Positions 34,089-43,705 of a stretch of 52,568 nucleotides of DNA are shown here, piece after piece (within the stretch, counting starts at the first letter, position 1; every line of letters starts with the position of its first letter). The position numbers and the translations under genes were made by a program. Source of the DNA: Pezizomycotina sp. ARF18 (Eukaryota > Ascomycota); the NCBI GenBank assembly GCA_002224055.1, contig AZLU01000267.1, positions 1-52,568 on the forward strand, read 5' to 3'. The notes under the pieces were generated by a model. It ran no database searches and was not told where the DNA came from. It saw only the letters and a program-made list of their open reading frames with translations.

Positions 34089-35520
34089 ATGATTTCTCTG
34101 ATGCTAAATATGCGGCCTGTAGCTATCTGTCTCCTAACGACGGTGCTGCTCGGTGTTCACGGCAGCTCATCGACTTCACAGCATCTTACTCTCGAGAAAG
34201 GGTCGAACCGTGACGCTCCTTTACTCCGCCGAGCTGTCGCGTCCAACCTTCCCGCAGCGCCCTGCGACGGGTATGAACACCAAAGATGCAGCGGCCACTG
34301 CAAATGTCACGGCGTATTCCTCGTGAACTGCGGGAACGATCCCACGGGATGGCTCCAGGCGAACGGGTACCAGGGCAAAGAAAAAGCAACGATTTTTGCT
34401 ACCACCGTGGCGGCGGTGGGTGCGATTGCTTGAAGCAGGCGACGGTCAGGGACTTATATGAAGCTGGGTTTACTGCACCCACGGATTTGCGGTCGCACGA
34501 AGCTCAGGAGTCCACAATGTACCGGAAGCACAGCGGGACCATCAGCACGTCGAGCATGGAGCTAGCGTTGAGCGTACGTGCAAACCGAATGGCCGCATCT
34601 TGGGATCGACCATGGGCAGCAACGGCATATAGGCCATCCGGTGGCCGATGATCCTCTTGTAGTCCAACCCGTCGTGGCCGGCCATTCTACTATCGAAAAC
34701 CCCAGCACTGCTCACGCGCTCGCAGGCAGCCATCTAGCTCCCGCTGATAATCAACCCGCCGTTAATGGTGCCACCGCACCTGCCCTCGCGGACGATCAAA
34801 ACACCCACCAGCAAGAACCCGAGGTCCTACTAGTACGTCCAGCAACGTTAGAGGCGTCTACACGTGGCGGGCTCATTGCTTCGGCTCAAGAAAAGCAGAG
34901 TGTGAGAGCTGCGAATGCGGCGTAAGGATCAAGCGTTCAAACTCCTGGATCAACGGAACGCCGTCGAACTGTGGAAAAGGCGCAACTTGGTCGAACTTCA
35001 TAGACAAGCACAAGGTAGCGCAGGGTATCTGCCTACGACAGAACCCGCTTCTGGGTGGAGCCTGCCTGTGTCCGAGGATCGCCAAGACCAAAAAGGTGTG
35101 CGTCGGCGCCGATACCATAGCGGTTCACTTTTGCGATAAAAGGTGCAATTATGCTATTTCGAAGGGACTCAGTGGGTGTGCTCGCTCCGATGGAAGCGGA
35201 TCGGAAGCGGAGGGTCGGAAGGACAAGTTGTCTGAGCTTATGGAGTCCATCCTGCCGCAGCGGAGGAGTTTTCGAGCACGGTGAGGGGAGCGATGGGCTT
35301 CTGCAAGTCTGAAAAGTATGGAGGTTGTAGCTGCGAGTATCAGTTTGTTCCGGGTTATTTCTTCCCATTAGGATATGGTGCGAGGAAGAGGCTTAAAGTC
35401 CAGGCTGGAGAGCGTTCGAGGGTAAATGACATATTCGAGCTTGACAAGGAAGGGTTACAGAGTCATATCATTGTTGGTTCATTGGATATTACGGCCGTCG
35501 TCAAGATCCAAATGCAATGA
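34089..35520 (+). pseudogene. large secreted Cys-rich protein, interrupted
   Basis: ATG at 34089 (or 34098, 34107) starts a signal peptide (LMLNMRPVAICLLTTVLLGV), then a pro-like region ending LLRRAV, then APCDGYEHQRCSGHCKCHGV and FLVNCGNDPTGW before the frame closes at 34433. A different frame from 34578 carries an Ala/Pro/Gln/His-rich linker. From about 34860 to 35284 a third frame is strikingly Cys-rich: ECESCECGVRIKRSNSW, GTPSNCGKGATWSNFIDKHK, GICLRQNPLLGGACLCPRIA and VHFCDKRCNYAISKGLSGC. A last frame, 35281-35520, gives GFCKSEKYGGCSCEYQF and ends IQMQ. The reading implies an extracellular protein of about 450 residues with two Cys-rich ends and a linker. An adhesin or effector role is possible, but no domain is recognised. 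Two neighbouring genes joined by error is an alternative. Confidence 0.5.
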
Positions 35521-35856
35521 CTCGCAACCTACCCTTCGCAATTTTGAAGATTGAAATAGACCGGAGGATGTCCTGTCGTATAAGATGAAAAATCGCATAA
35601 CGATCTATTCTGGCGATCTATACAAGTGAATAGCCAATTCTATAAACTATGCTAGTAGTGATACAAAGAATAAAGAAAGCACGCGCAAGTAAACCGTTGG
35701 CGTGATCTGATTTGTCATGACTGGTAACGCATGTTGAAATCGTGGCAATGATTCCACGCTCCATCCGTTCGGAGACAAGCTTATCCGCCTGCGGATATTG
35801 CTCAACTCTCCCTCGAATCTCTAATCCGCCAACTGCGCGGAATAGATAGCTCGTCA
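35521..35856. other. convergent intergenic stretch, no gene seen
   Basis: Space between the plus-strand Cys-rich gene and the minus-strand SGNH gene. Nothing recognisable. Confidence 0.35.
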
Positions 35857-37120
35857 TCATATTAGCCCATAACCACGTAAGCGGACCTCTCTTCGGATGA
35901 ACATCGTCTTATACATGTGGCTGTGTCCGTTGATAATCCTGCTCCAGTCGAATACTTCGATCCCTCTCTGTTTGCAGATTGCCCTTGTTATTCGGTCCAG
36001 GTCGATCACAACAGATCCATGTTATCAATACCCTTTCCCGTCGTTAGGGATAGGTACATGCTCGTACGTCCGCGCTGAAGGTCTCGTCGAGTAAGCTAGG
36101 AACTTCTTTAATCTAGCCGCGAAGAATGTAGCTTCGTCCCAGCTGATGTGACGGTTTTTCGAACCGAGGCCGCCTGAATCGCCCTTCCGCGAGGTCGCTA
36201 GATTGTGGAAAGCCATTTCATCCCATAGACCTGAATGCCATATTATCAGATCGGGACTTCGCCCGTTCGCACCAATGAAATCCTCCTTATACGGCATGTG
36301 CACATGCGGCAGCCTCTCTTCAAACGGCACATATTTCATATCCCCCGGCCACCACCAAGAGGAATTCTTGCGCGTGTACATGCTGGGGATATGCCAGTGG
36401 AATGTCGTGAAATTGAACAACGGTACGTGGCAAAATTCGTTCATGTACCGTTGACCGCCGCGACCACCCTTCTTCAGACCAAGTTCGGCGCAGAAGTGCT
36501 CTGATTCCTGCCGCGTGATGGAGTCGCCGATAAGGAGGACGCGTTTTCCCCATATCCAGGACAGCTTGGGATCGATTGCGGATTTGGAAGGGAGGCGTTA
36601 GAGGCGTTTAGCTTTGTGTGTTCGGCGACCAGACCTTTCATCCAGTTCGATGGCGCTCCTTGGACGACGGCATCGGGCGGGAGGGTGTTTCTGAATCCGG
36701 GTCGCTGTCGGCGGGGTAGGTCGCGCTCGCAGGGTCGCGCAGGTGGTAGAAGGCTTCATCGAGGGTAGCCAGCGGTATCGGGGCGGATGCCACGTGCAGT
36801 ACGCCGGGCTGCTTGTATGGGTCAAGACATTTGCGGGAGAGAGTCTCGAACGATCTACAAACGAAAACATCGGTGAGCTAGTCATGGTATATTTCGTGGT
36901 ATTTTGATATCAGAAAAATATCCGAGGGGGATCTTCTGTAAGGAGGTTCGTCAAAAGGGGCTCACGTACTGATCGAGATCTGTTTTTGCAGAGGATGAAG
37001 AGGGTTTTGCGTGATTCCACGGCCGATATGAAGAGTGCCATTGCGGGAGGAGGTAGACGCTGTTATCAGGAAGATAACACAGGCCGACATGCAAGCGGCC
37101 AAAAGAAACGAACGCAACAT
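35857..37120 (-). pseudogene. SGNH/PC-esterase-like hydrolase with N-terminal anchor, frameshifted
   Basis: Minus strand. ATG at 37120 opens MLRSFLLAACMSACVIFLIT, a signal anchor or signal peptide. Exon 1 ends at 36966, and an intron (GTGAG... to a TAG acceptor at 36855) leads to FETLSRKCLDPYKQPGVLHV and LDEAFYHLRDPA. After a frame change, NTLPPDAVVQGAPSNWMKGL; after another, WGKRVLLIGDSITRQESEHF, with the GDSI nucleophile block of SGNH hydrolases at 36517-36531. The frame continues through VPLFNFTTFHWHIPSMY and PDLIIWHSGLWDEMAFHN to NDGKGY and a stop near 36029. The last part, one frame over, is IEVFDWSRIINGHSHMYK to TGA at 35857. Fungal members esterify or deacylate cell-wall or secreted glycans. 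That role is known from the family in general and is not shown here. At least three frame changes occur. Confidence 0.6.
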
Positions 37121-37221
37121 TGCGAAAAACAAGCGCAAGCGACGATGCGAAAAATGAAAGACTATAGGTTTATTTGCTAAGAATGACTGAACAATGCTTA
37201 GTAGATAAAGCTGAATCAAGG

Positions 37222-37244
37222 AAAAAAAAAAAAAAAAAAAAAAA
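37222..37244. repeat. homopolymer A23
   Basis: Run of 23 A, about 100 bp upstream of the SGNH gene start on its minus strand. Confidence 0.95.
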
Positions 37245-37299
37245 GAAAGGAGAATACTCAAAAGGGCAATTGCTAGGGGGGACATGAACTAAACCCAAT

Positions 37300-37640
37300 T
37301 AGGAATTTAAAAACAAAATTAACTACAAAAAAAAATTTTTTTTTTTTTCAATAAATATATGTAAATTTATATTGTCTCGTACCCCAGCCTCAGTAATTAA
37401 TTTTGGCTCCTTAGTTTACTAGTAAAGAGTCTGGGTACAAAACAATGTAAATTTACTTATTAATTAACTTGCTGTTAATGAATTTTAATAAATATGATAC
37501 GAAAAAATAGCTAAAAAATTTTAATAACTTTATTATACTCTTTTTAAATAATTTTTATATTTTTTTTTATTACAATTTAATTTTTAAAAAATAGTTTATA
37601 TATAGAAGTACTTAAGTATATATATACATAAGTTTCTTTC
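37300..37640. other. A+T-rich island
   Basis: The most A+T-rich stretch of the window, with long T and A runs, TAAT words and almost no G or C except in the inverted repeat described separately. It is probably a mutated transposon or repeat remnant. Confidence 0.5.
37361..37456. repeat. imperfect 30-bp inverted repeat
   Basis: Left arm 37361-37391 (GTAAATTTATATTGTCTCGT then ACCCCAGCCTC) and right arm 37427-37456 (GAGTCTGGGTAC then AAAACAATGTAAATTTAC) pair over about 30 bp with five substitutions and one extra base. The loop is about 35 bp. It could be a MITE-like hairpin or the joined ends of a lost element. Confidence 0.6.
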
Positions 37641-38182
37641 GTTTGCGCACGGTCGGCTAAGCGTGCAGTATTAAATACTTGATATCCCTATCAATTGCCC
37701 TTCATGAATTCGCTAGACATTTGGCCTCGTATCAGGCAGGATGCAGGTCTCAGATAGTAAGTATCATCTGGGATCTTTTTATCGCATGACGCAATCTTTG
37801 CTCTATTCGGTATGTACACATTCAAAAACTAAATAAGAGGAAAGCCAAAGCCGGGCAAATATACCCCGATTCTTCGCGGTTTGGATTTGCTTGTTTCTGA
37901 CTGCAGAATAATACTACTAGCTACTGTAATAGAAATCTGACCGGAATAGATATGTTTTTATAGTCGACCAGTCTCGAAGGCGGCACTAAGAAAAGCCGCC
38001 TTCTTCGGACATGAGGGTGCGGTCGTGGAAGAGATGGCCGTAATCGATTTCTCCGACTTTTTTTTCAGAATATTCTGGTAAATGCCTCGTTGTGAGCCGA
38101 CTATACTGACACCTGTGACGAAACCCTGATATAAGGCCATATCTCTAAGCTATGAAGTGAGTGTATCGTGAGCCCAGCTCGA
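37641..38182. other. no gene seen; may hold the 3' part of the HET gene
   Basis: A minus-strand frame of 60 codons at 37958-38140 lies downstream of the HET gene in its orientation and could be its tail, but shows no motif. Confidence 0.3.
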
Positions 38183-38735
38183 TCAAAAGGTCCTTAATTT
38201 TGGTAACGCGTTATGCCTCGCAGGTTTGCGATTGCTTGAGCAGCGGCTTGGGACGATCGTTACTATCTCATACGGCTGTACTTTGCCGAGGATGTCCTGA
38301 TCAAGATCTTTAATAAGGGGCTGGCCGCCAGGACCCTTGCCTCTGAAAGCAATCTTCACCTTTCGCGATTTCTCTAGCTCCAAGGCGGTCCAGCCTCGAC
38401 AAAACCACAGCGACATAACGATGGCAAAGCATAGCGGTCCCGGGATCGCGCCATTTCCATTCACGGAGAAAGCAGTCATGAACGAAGGTAATCCTCGCAT
38501 CCTCATAAACTTCTTGCATTTTGGAAGCGCCTTGCTTCGCGGGCCTCTTTCTTGAGGAATACAAATGGTATCCCACCAGATACATTCCCATTCAAACCTT
38601 TTAACAACTCCTTCAAAGAAGTTATAGAGGTATCCGTTCACGCCTCCTCGACGCCACTTACCGATGCCCGTCCCATCTGACCAAACATGAGAGATAGTCA
38701 TATAGGGTCGGATAGTTCTGACACGTTTTTGCCTC
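38183..38735 (-). pseudogene. heterokaryon-incompatibility (HET) domain fragment, two compensating frame changes
   Basis: HET domains trigger programmed cell death on fusion of incompatible hyphae. The minus strand reads VRTIRPYMTISHVWSDGTG, then GGVNGYLYNFFEGVVKRF and CIWWDTICIPQERGPRSKAL, the classic start of the domain. The next block, MQEVYEDARITFVHDCFLRE and WKWRDPGTAMLCH, lies in a second frame (38591-38310). From SLWFCRGWTALELEKSRKVK the first frame takes over again. The first frame is nevertheless open for all 172 codons (38701-38183), so a gene finder would report an intact but internally scrambled protein. Sequence upstream of 38735 is open only in pieces, so the N-terminus is not found, and the long C-terminal part of HET proteins is missing or unrecognisable. 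Confidence 0.7.
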
Positions 38736-39599
38736 CGAGAGCGTGGAGCGGTCAGCCATCAGCTCCGTGACCAGCACATTGCCTGGAAACATTCCTTTGA
38801 TCGTTCCGCATTTTCCCGGCCGACGGGGTGACTCGCGTCGCTGCGGAACAGAGGTAAAATCTCGCCGGGATTGCTCGCAAAAGTCGAGATATTATGATCC
38901 TCGTGTGGCTCCCCCGGTTTGTAGCTATGTCATCGATCAGACGGCGGGATCGGGAGGCGTATGTTGTTTTCTCCTCCAGGCATGCTATTCGCGACGCTTC
39001 ACACGCGATTGGGACAAAGTTTGAAATCGCGTTTAGATCGTTCCATGGCCTCCAGGATCTCCGTGCTTTCAAGCTTCTTTCTAACTTGAGGGGGGGTTGT
39101 TCGATATTCTGTAACGCGTTTTCCGGTCGGCTTTTGATCGTCCCAACCTGCATTCCACTTTCGAGTAATTTCCCTTCTCTAGGCAATCAGCAGTTGACAA
39201 TGTATAAATAGTAATAAATTGTTCGAGATAGTGTATCTTAAAGGAGCTAGGTTTTCCGACCCGGATGGTCGTGCCTTTTGCCGACGCTGTTTCGCGGTGG
39301 AGCTGTTTGGCACCTTGGCTATAGCAAGAGGTTTCCTAGCCTGTGGCATTTCTCCAGACACTCCACTGCTTGTAACTTTAGGTATCCATAATATTGCTAT
39401 GATGTTGATCTTTTCGCATAAGGGCTTTGTTTGCGTTGTCATGAAGAACGAAACGCCATGAAGGACGAAACGCCGTATGACAATTTATACACGAAGGGAT
39501 GCAGTGGATAATGGCGTCCAGACGCCTTTTATCGAGCGCAATACGATAAGGTGAGTTCGGGAATATGAGTAATAAATACCGAGTAGTAATAAGGTAGAG
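38736..39599. other. no supportable gene; unplaced HET N-terminus possible
   Basis: A minus-strand frame at 39186-38752 may hold some N-terminal HET sequence but carries no motif. A 17-base near-perfect direct repeat (ATGAAGAACGAAACGCC / ATGAAGGACGAAACGCC) begins at 39440 and 39458. Confidence 0.35.
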
Positions 39600-39938
39600 C
39601 TCGGGTCTTGCTGCACTGGCAAGGCTTGGGGCAAGGTTGAGAAATGTTCTCTCGTCATGCGGTGCTACAAGGCTAGCTTTAAGGCTTGAAAGGATATTCA
39701 CTGGGTCGACGCATGCTTTGCGTCCGCCCGCAAGCTGCATGGTCTCTGCTTGGGATTCGAAGATTATAACAGTAAACATTGGAAGGAGCTCAACGGGCGC
39801 GCCGTCGAATGCGGGCCTGAGCGCTATGCTGCCCGGGCTCGTCTGCGCGGAACCGTATCATGTGAGGAGAGCGAAGACTTTCATTGTGTTCACTTGAGTT
39901 TCGTTTACTGTAGGCGACTGGAAGGAGTGCTAAACTGA
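39600..39938 (+). pseudogene. Cys-rich protein fragment with one in-frame TGA
   Basis: One frame is open from 39600 to the TGA at 39936-39938 except for a single TGA at 39687-39689. Before it stands LGSCCTGKAWGKVEKCSLVM then RCYKASFKA. After it come DIHWVDACFASARKLHGLCL, GFEDYNSKHWKELNGRAVEC and GTVSCEESEDFHCVHLSFVY. Ten cysteines in about 110 residues suggest a disulfide-rich extracellular protein. The TGA could come from CGA by one C-to-T change. A possible upstream exon ends at the GTGAGT donor at 39551, but no signal peptide can be placed. The family is not recognised. It lies between the HET fragment and an F-box gene. Confidence 0.4.
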
Positions 39939-40310
39939 TACGCGATGAAGACGGTCAGGGAGAAGCCGAAAACTTTAGACCGAAGAGCGTTCAGTAAGTC
40001 TCCATGGCCCCTCGAGGCTCTACTGATACTTATATATAGATCGACGGAGGAGGAACGTTGCTAGTATGATCCATATTGAGGCATGTATATAGACCCGCCT
40101 GGTTAGTAAAGAACTCAGCTTTCGTGAAGCAAATAGCCTTGATTGTGGTGAATTTTGGTATGAGGCTGTTCTCAATTCCGCTTAGAGCTCGCAACTTGCG
40201 AGTACGCGTTAGTTGGACTTCTTACTTGATTTTCAACCGTTTCTTGAGCTCTGAACTCCCGCCAACCCGCTCGGAAACACCTCCAATACATCTCTAGCCT
40301 CTCTCCCATT
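39939..40310. other. upstream region of an F-box gene
   Basis: No gene seen. The last 60 bases before the ATG at 40311 are pyrimidine-rich (ACACCTCCAATACATCTCTA region), which suits a fungal leader. Confidence 0.35.
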
Positions 40311-41898
40311 ATGGAGCCAGGTCCACGTCTGCCCAACGAGATTCTTCTCAGGTATTGCATCTAAACGACCGATATTCCATGGCTTCTGCTCCAGTCCTAG
40401 AGAAGGAACTAATGTCGAATCATTCATAGGTTATTGACATACTCTCCTCCGAGAACTCTGAATCGTCTCGAGCAGTCCTCGCCTCCTGTCGCCTCGTCTC
40501 ACGCCCTCTACGTAGCTTCGCAGATCCTCTGCTCTTCAGAGATGTTTGTCTCCGCCGCGGTTTGCGCTCCTCGATCGATGCCATGGAGGGTTTGATTACG
40601 ACAAACCTCTGTGGTCACCTCCGCCGACTTACTATCTCCGCCTCCGCCTGCATCCTCGAAAAATTCCTCAAGAAACACCGGCTTCGGGAGAATACATAAT
40701 TGATTCGGAGTTTCCAAAGTACTACAATCGCTCGAACAGTTCACGTACGAAGCGCGCCTCTGGGCAGATGAGTTTAGCCTCGTGTACTCGAGGTTATTGG
40801 ACAACTGCGTCGGTGGACTCGAGAAGATAATACTCAGGACGGAAGGTTTCACGGTTTGCCGTGCCTGGATTTTTTCCTGAATAGCGTCGGGGGTGGATTC
40901 GGGCATTTAGGCGGAGGCTTCGAGTTGGAGACGAAACTAGCCGTTTTGGAGGACATGAAATTACTGAGCAACCCTACAAGTTTGGGCAAGTACGTAATCG
41001 CCAGTATTTTTGTTGATCGCCTTCCAGAGAGTTCTGTTCCTAACAACCGCCGCAAAGAATACGATCGCTCATCGTGGACTGCTCTGGCTCTACACATGGT
41101 TTCACGGACCCGTCGCTCGAGCCGTTTTCCCAGGCGATCCTATCGAAAACAGACTGTCTCGGTTCCCTTGATATCACGCTGCGCAATGTGATTAACCAGG
41201 AACCGTTTAAGCCGTCCGCAAGCTGCATCGAACACCTTACGACGCTTAATCTGACCGGCTACTGCTCGCTTCCGACTCTCTGACAACGATTTACTCCTCC
41301 ACGCCTCTCCTCCGCTCCTCCCATCTGTGCAAAGTCCAGATCAAGGAAAGCGCAGAACATGGAGGACGTTTTCGGATTTATGATCGATTTACAGCACCTC
41401 GAAGACATCCACTTCGTGAGTCTGAGCTACGTGGATTTTTGGTTCCGGGTCGAACTACGTAGGATCACGGAGAGAAACGTACCACGACCGCTGGAATCTT
41501 CGAGATCGGATGACTACGACGCGCTTGCGATACTACGGGACACGGTCGCTCGGCGGAGGGATGAGAACGGTCTGAAGAAGGACTGGTTCCTCGAAGAAGT
41601 CTGCCTGCATCCGATGGCAATGACTGTTTCTGAGGAGATTGAGGAGTATGACTACTAGGATAGGTTTCATTCTATCCCTTCACACCGTTGCTGTTTTTTT
41701 ACTTTCCAGGGATCCTGAATTCTCGTGCAACACTTAGGACTCCAATCTGTTTTCGCTGTTTTTTACGTGAGACCCAGGCTTGCTAACGATTTGCTTTGTG
41801 TAATTAGTGATGAGCTTATGGAACGGTTAGCCAGTCTCGTGTATTGGATCGAGACGGGCAATGAGGGATATTGGGATGAAATAAGAGACTTATTCTAA
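40311..41898 (+). pseudogene. F-box protein, frameshifted, near full length
   Basis: ATG at 40311 gives MEPGPRLPNEILLR. A 78-bp intron (40352-40429) splices in phase to VIDILSSENSESSRAVLASC and RLVSRPLRSFADPLLFRDV, a canonical F-box with LP.EIL and the CRLVSR.LR.FA pattern. The frame holds to CILEKFLKKHRLRENT, then shifts to VSKVLQSLEQFTYEARLWAD and EGFTVCRAWIF, then to GFTDPSLEPFSQAILSKTDC and LTTLNLTGYCSLPTL, then to the 99-codon frame 41359-41658 (MEDVFGFMIDLQHLEDIHFV). A likely last exon, after an acceptor at 41807, is DELMERLASLVYWIETGNEG ending with TAA at 41896-41898. Joined, it is about 470 residues, the size of fungal F-box/LRR-like proteins that recruit substrates to SCF ubiquitin ligases. 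At least four frame changes are present. Confidence 0.6.
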
Positions 41899-42530
41899 AC
41901 AGTCGGGAATCTTTCTTCGGAGAACTTTTCGTAACAGAGCTCTGGGTAATCTCGCTAGGGGATAATGTTATGAACGAAGGGCTGCATGCAATTTGCGACC
42001 CCCAGCCTGGTTCGTATCCTCTATTCAGATGTAGTATATGTTATGTTATTGATTCGTTATGGCTATCGATGCCTTAAGGGCCTTTCATCAAATGAAATAT
42101 CAACAAAGTATAAAAAGAGCAAGAAATCCACCAAGAATACGCAGGGATGCATAGTAGTAAAGAGACAAATACAGATAGATAGTTGAAACAGGGAAAAAAA
42201 ACCATGATCCTCCCTTTTTACTCGGAAATGTACCTTGTTTTTTCTCGAATAGCCCGTTGATAATAAGCAGAAAATCATCCCATATTCTCTCCGCTTTTCG
42301 CTTTGAGATTTCTGTATTTTTACGCCCTCTATGTTATAATGTCATGTTTCTTCCTCCAGATCGATACGTGTGTAGTAGGTTTGTCGTGGCTATTCGTTGA
42401 TCTGTGTCAACAACCGTTTCGTCAGTGAATGTGTACTCCAAATTGTTTCAATATCTTTGATGGATAGAAATAACTGAATCATGTGAACGCCCCTCTTGTG
42501 GACGAACCGTTTTACGTTTGAGCGGCCTAT
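41899..42530. other. no gene seen
   Basis: Convergent intergenic region between the F-box gene and a minus-strand gene. Nothing recognisable. Confidence 0.4.
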
Positions 42531-43315
42531 TCAACGGTGACGAAGTAGGAGTACCAATCCCCTCTTCCTCTTCTTGCGCTTCGGAGTCTCCTCGGGTTCA
42601 ACCTGATTCTCCGTATCTATAGTTTCATGAGCGTTGATCGGATTCGCGGCTTCCTCAGGCTGGGTGATTGATGGGCTGTTTGGTAAGACGTCGGTGATGG
42701 GTTAGCTCGCGAAGTTCCGGGAAAAGTGAAACAATAACGAAAGCGCTCGAATCCGGGCCGACATTCTCGAAACATACTTCTGAGCTCCCTTGCTCAATTT
42801 CCTGGCCTTGATCCTTTCCTCCGCTTCCATAACCTGCTGCGACCAGAGCTGAGCGAAGGAGCCGTGTCGTCCGAATCCAAATCCAGGTATTCGTTCCCTT
42901 GAACCGCGGGGCAGAACGCTGAGTGTTCTATGTGTGAAAGAGGACATCCATTAGCAGCCAAGCTAGACTTGTCAGTGGGGAGGCGTTTATAATCCTGCGA
43001 TATTATCAATGATCCAGCTCCTCCGGAAAAGGTCCGATTACCTACCCTCGTAACCATTGACCTCACAATTGTCGCACTGGGGGCTTTCAGTTAGCTACTT
43101 GATTATAAAAGATTGCGGTCGTTCATCCAGGATGCCATCGTAGACTTACGCAGAAGTAAAGATCGTATGAACTTTTGCAAACAGTACACCACCCGCGGCA
43201 TAGCTCGATCTCAGGCGGGTTCTCCTGAAACCGCAGTAATCGCAAAGCCTCGGGGACTTCGTGACGGTGTGATCGTCACCGAAAAGAACGGGTATGACCT
43301 GAGTAACGAGACCAT
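42531..43315 (-). pseudogene. uncharacterised protein with paired CxxC motifs and basic C-terminus
   Basis: Minus strand. Around 43225-43135 one frame reads VPEALRLLRFQENPPEIELC then RGWCTVCKSSYDLYFC, up to a GTAAGT donor near 43145. After an intron of about 60 bp comes PQCDNCEVNGYEG. The cysteine spacing is consistent with a small zinc-binding module. Further on are EHSAFCPAVQGNEYLDLDSD, then QQVMEAEERIKARKLSKGAQ and KYVSRMSARIRALSLLFHFS in other frames, and a tail with TENQVEPEETPKRKKRKRGL ending with TGA at 42531-42533. KRKKRKR is a probable nuclear signal. The ATG at 43315 is a guess based on the first ATG near the open region. At least three frame changes occur. A nuclear role is inferred only from the basic tail. 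Confidence 0.42.
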
Positions 43316-43705
43316 GATGAAAAATGAGATGATTTGAAGCTTTTATATAATTTGTTTTTATATTTAGGATATTGTATTATTGATTGATTGATTGTTTGTT
43401 TGTTTGTTTGTTTGACTTGAGGGATTGTTGTAAAAAGAATTGAAGATCTGAAGAATTAGAATTGAGAAGAATATCTTTGGATATAAAGGGCGGGAAGCGA
43501 CGTGCGGCCGGAGGATGTTGATAAAAATGTTTTTCGTACGCGCACTCTTGAGAAGTATTACAGATCGCGCACAAATCGTGATTGTTCAATTTCGCCTTTT
43601 CTTTTCGATTCTATGACCCGCCTTCAAATATTATTTTAGCAATAAATGGATGCTTCTATTCAGCTGGCGGTCACAACGACAGGAACTGTGATTTGAATGA
43701 GAGAT
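43316..43705. other. intergenic; GATT/GTTT microsatellite
   Basis: Only a simple repeat stands out: three ATTG/GATT units followed by four or five TTTG units at about 43379-43414. It lies between two minus-strand genes. Confidence 0.45.
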
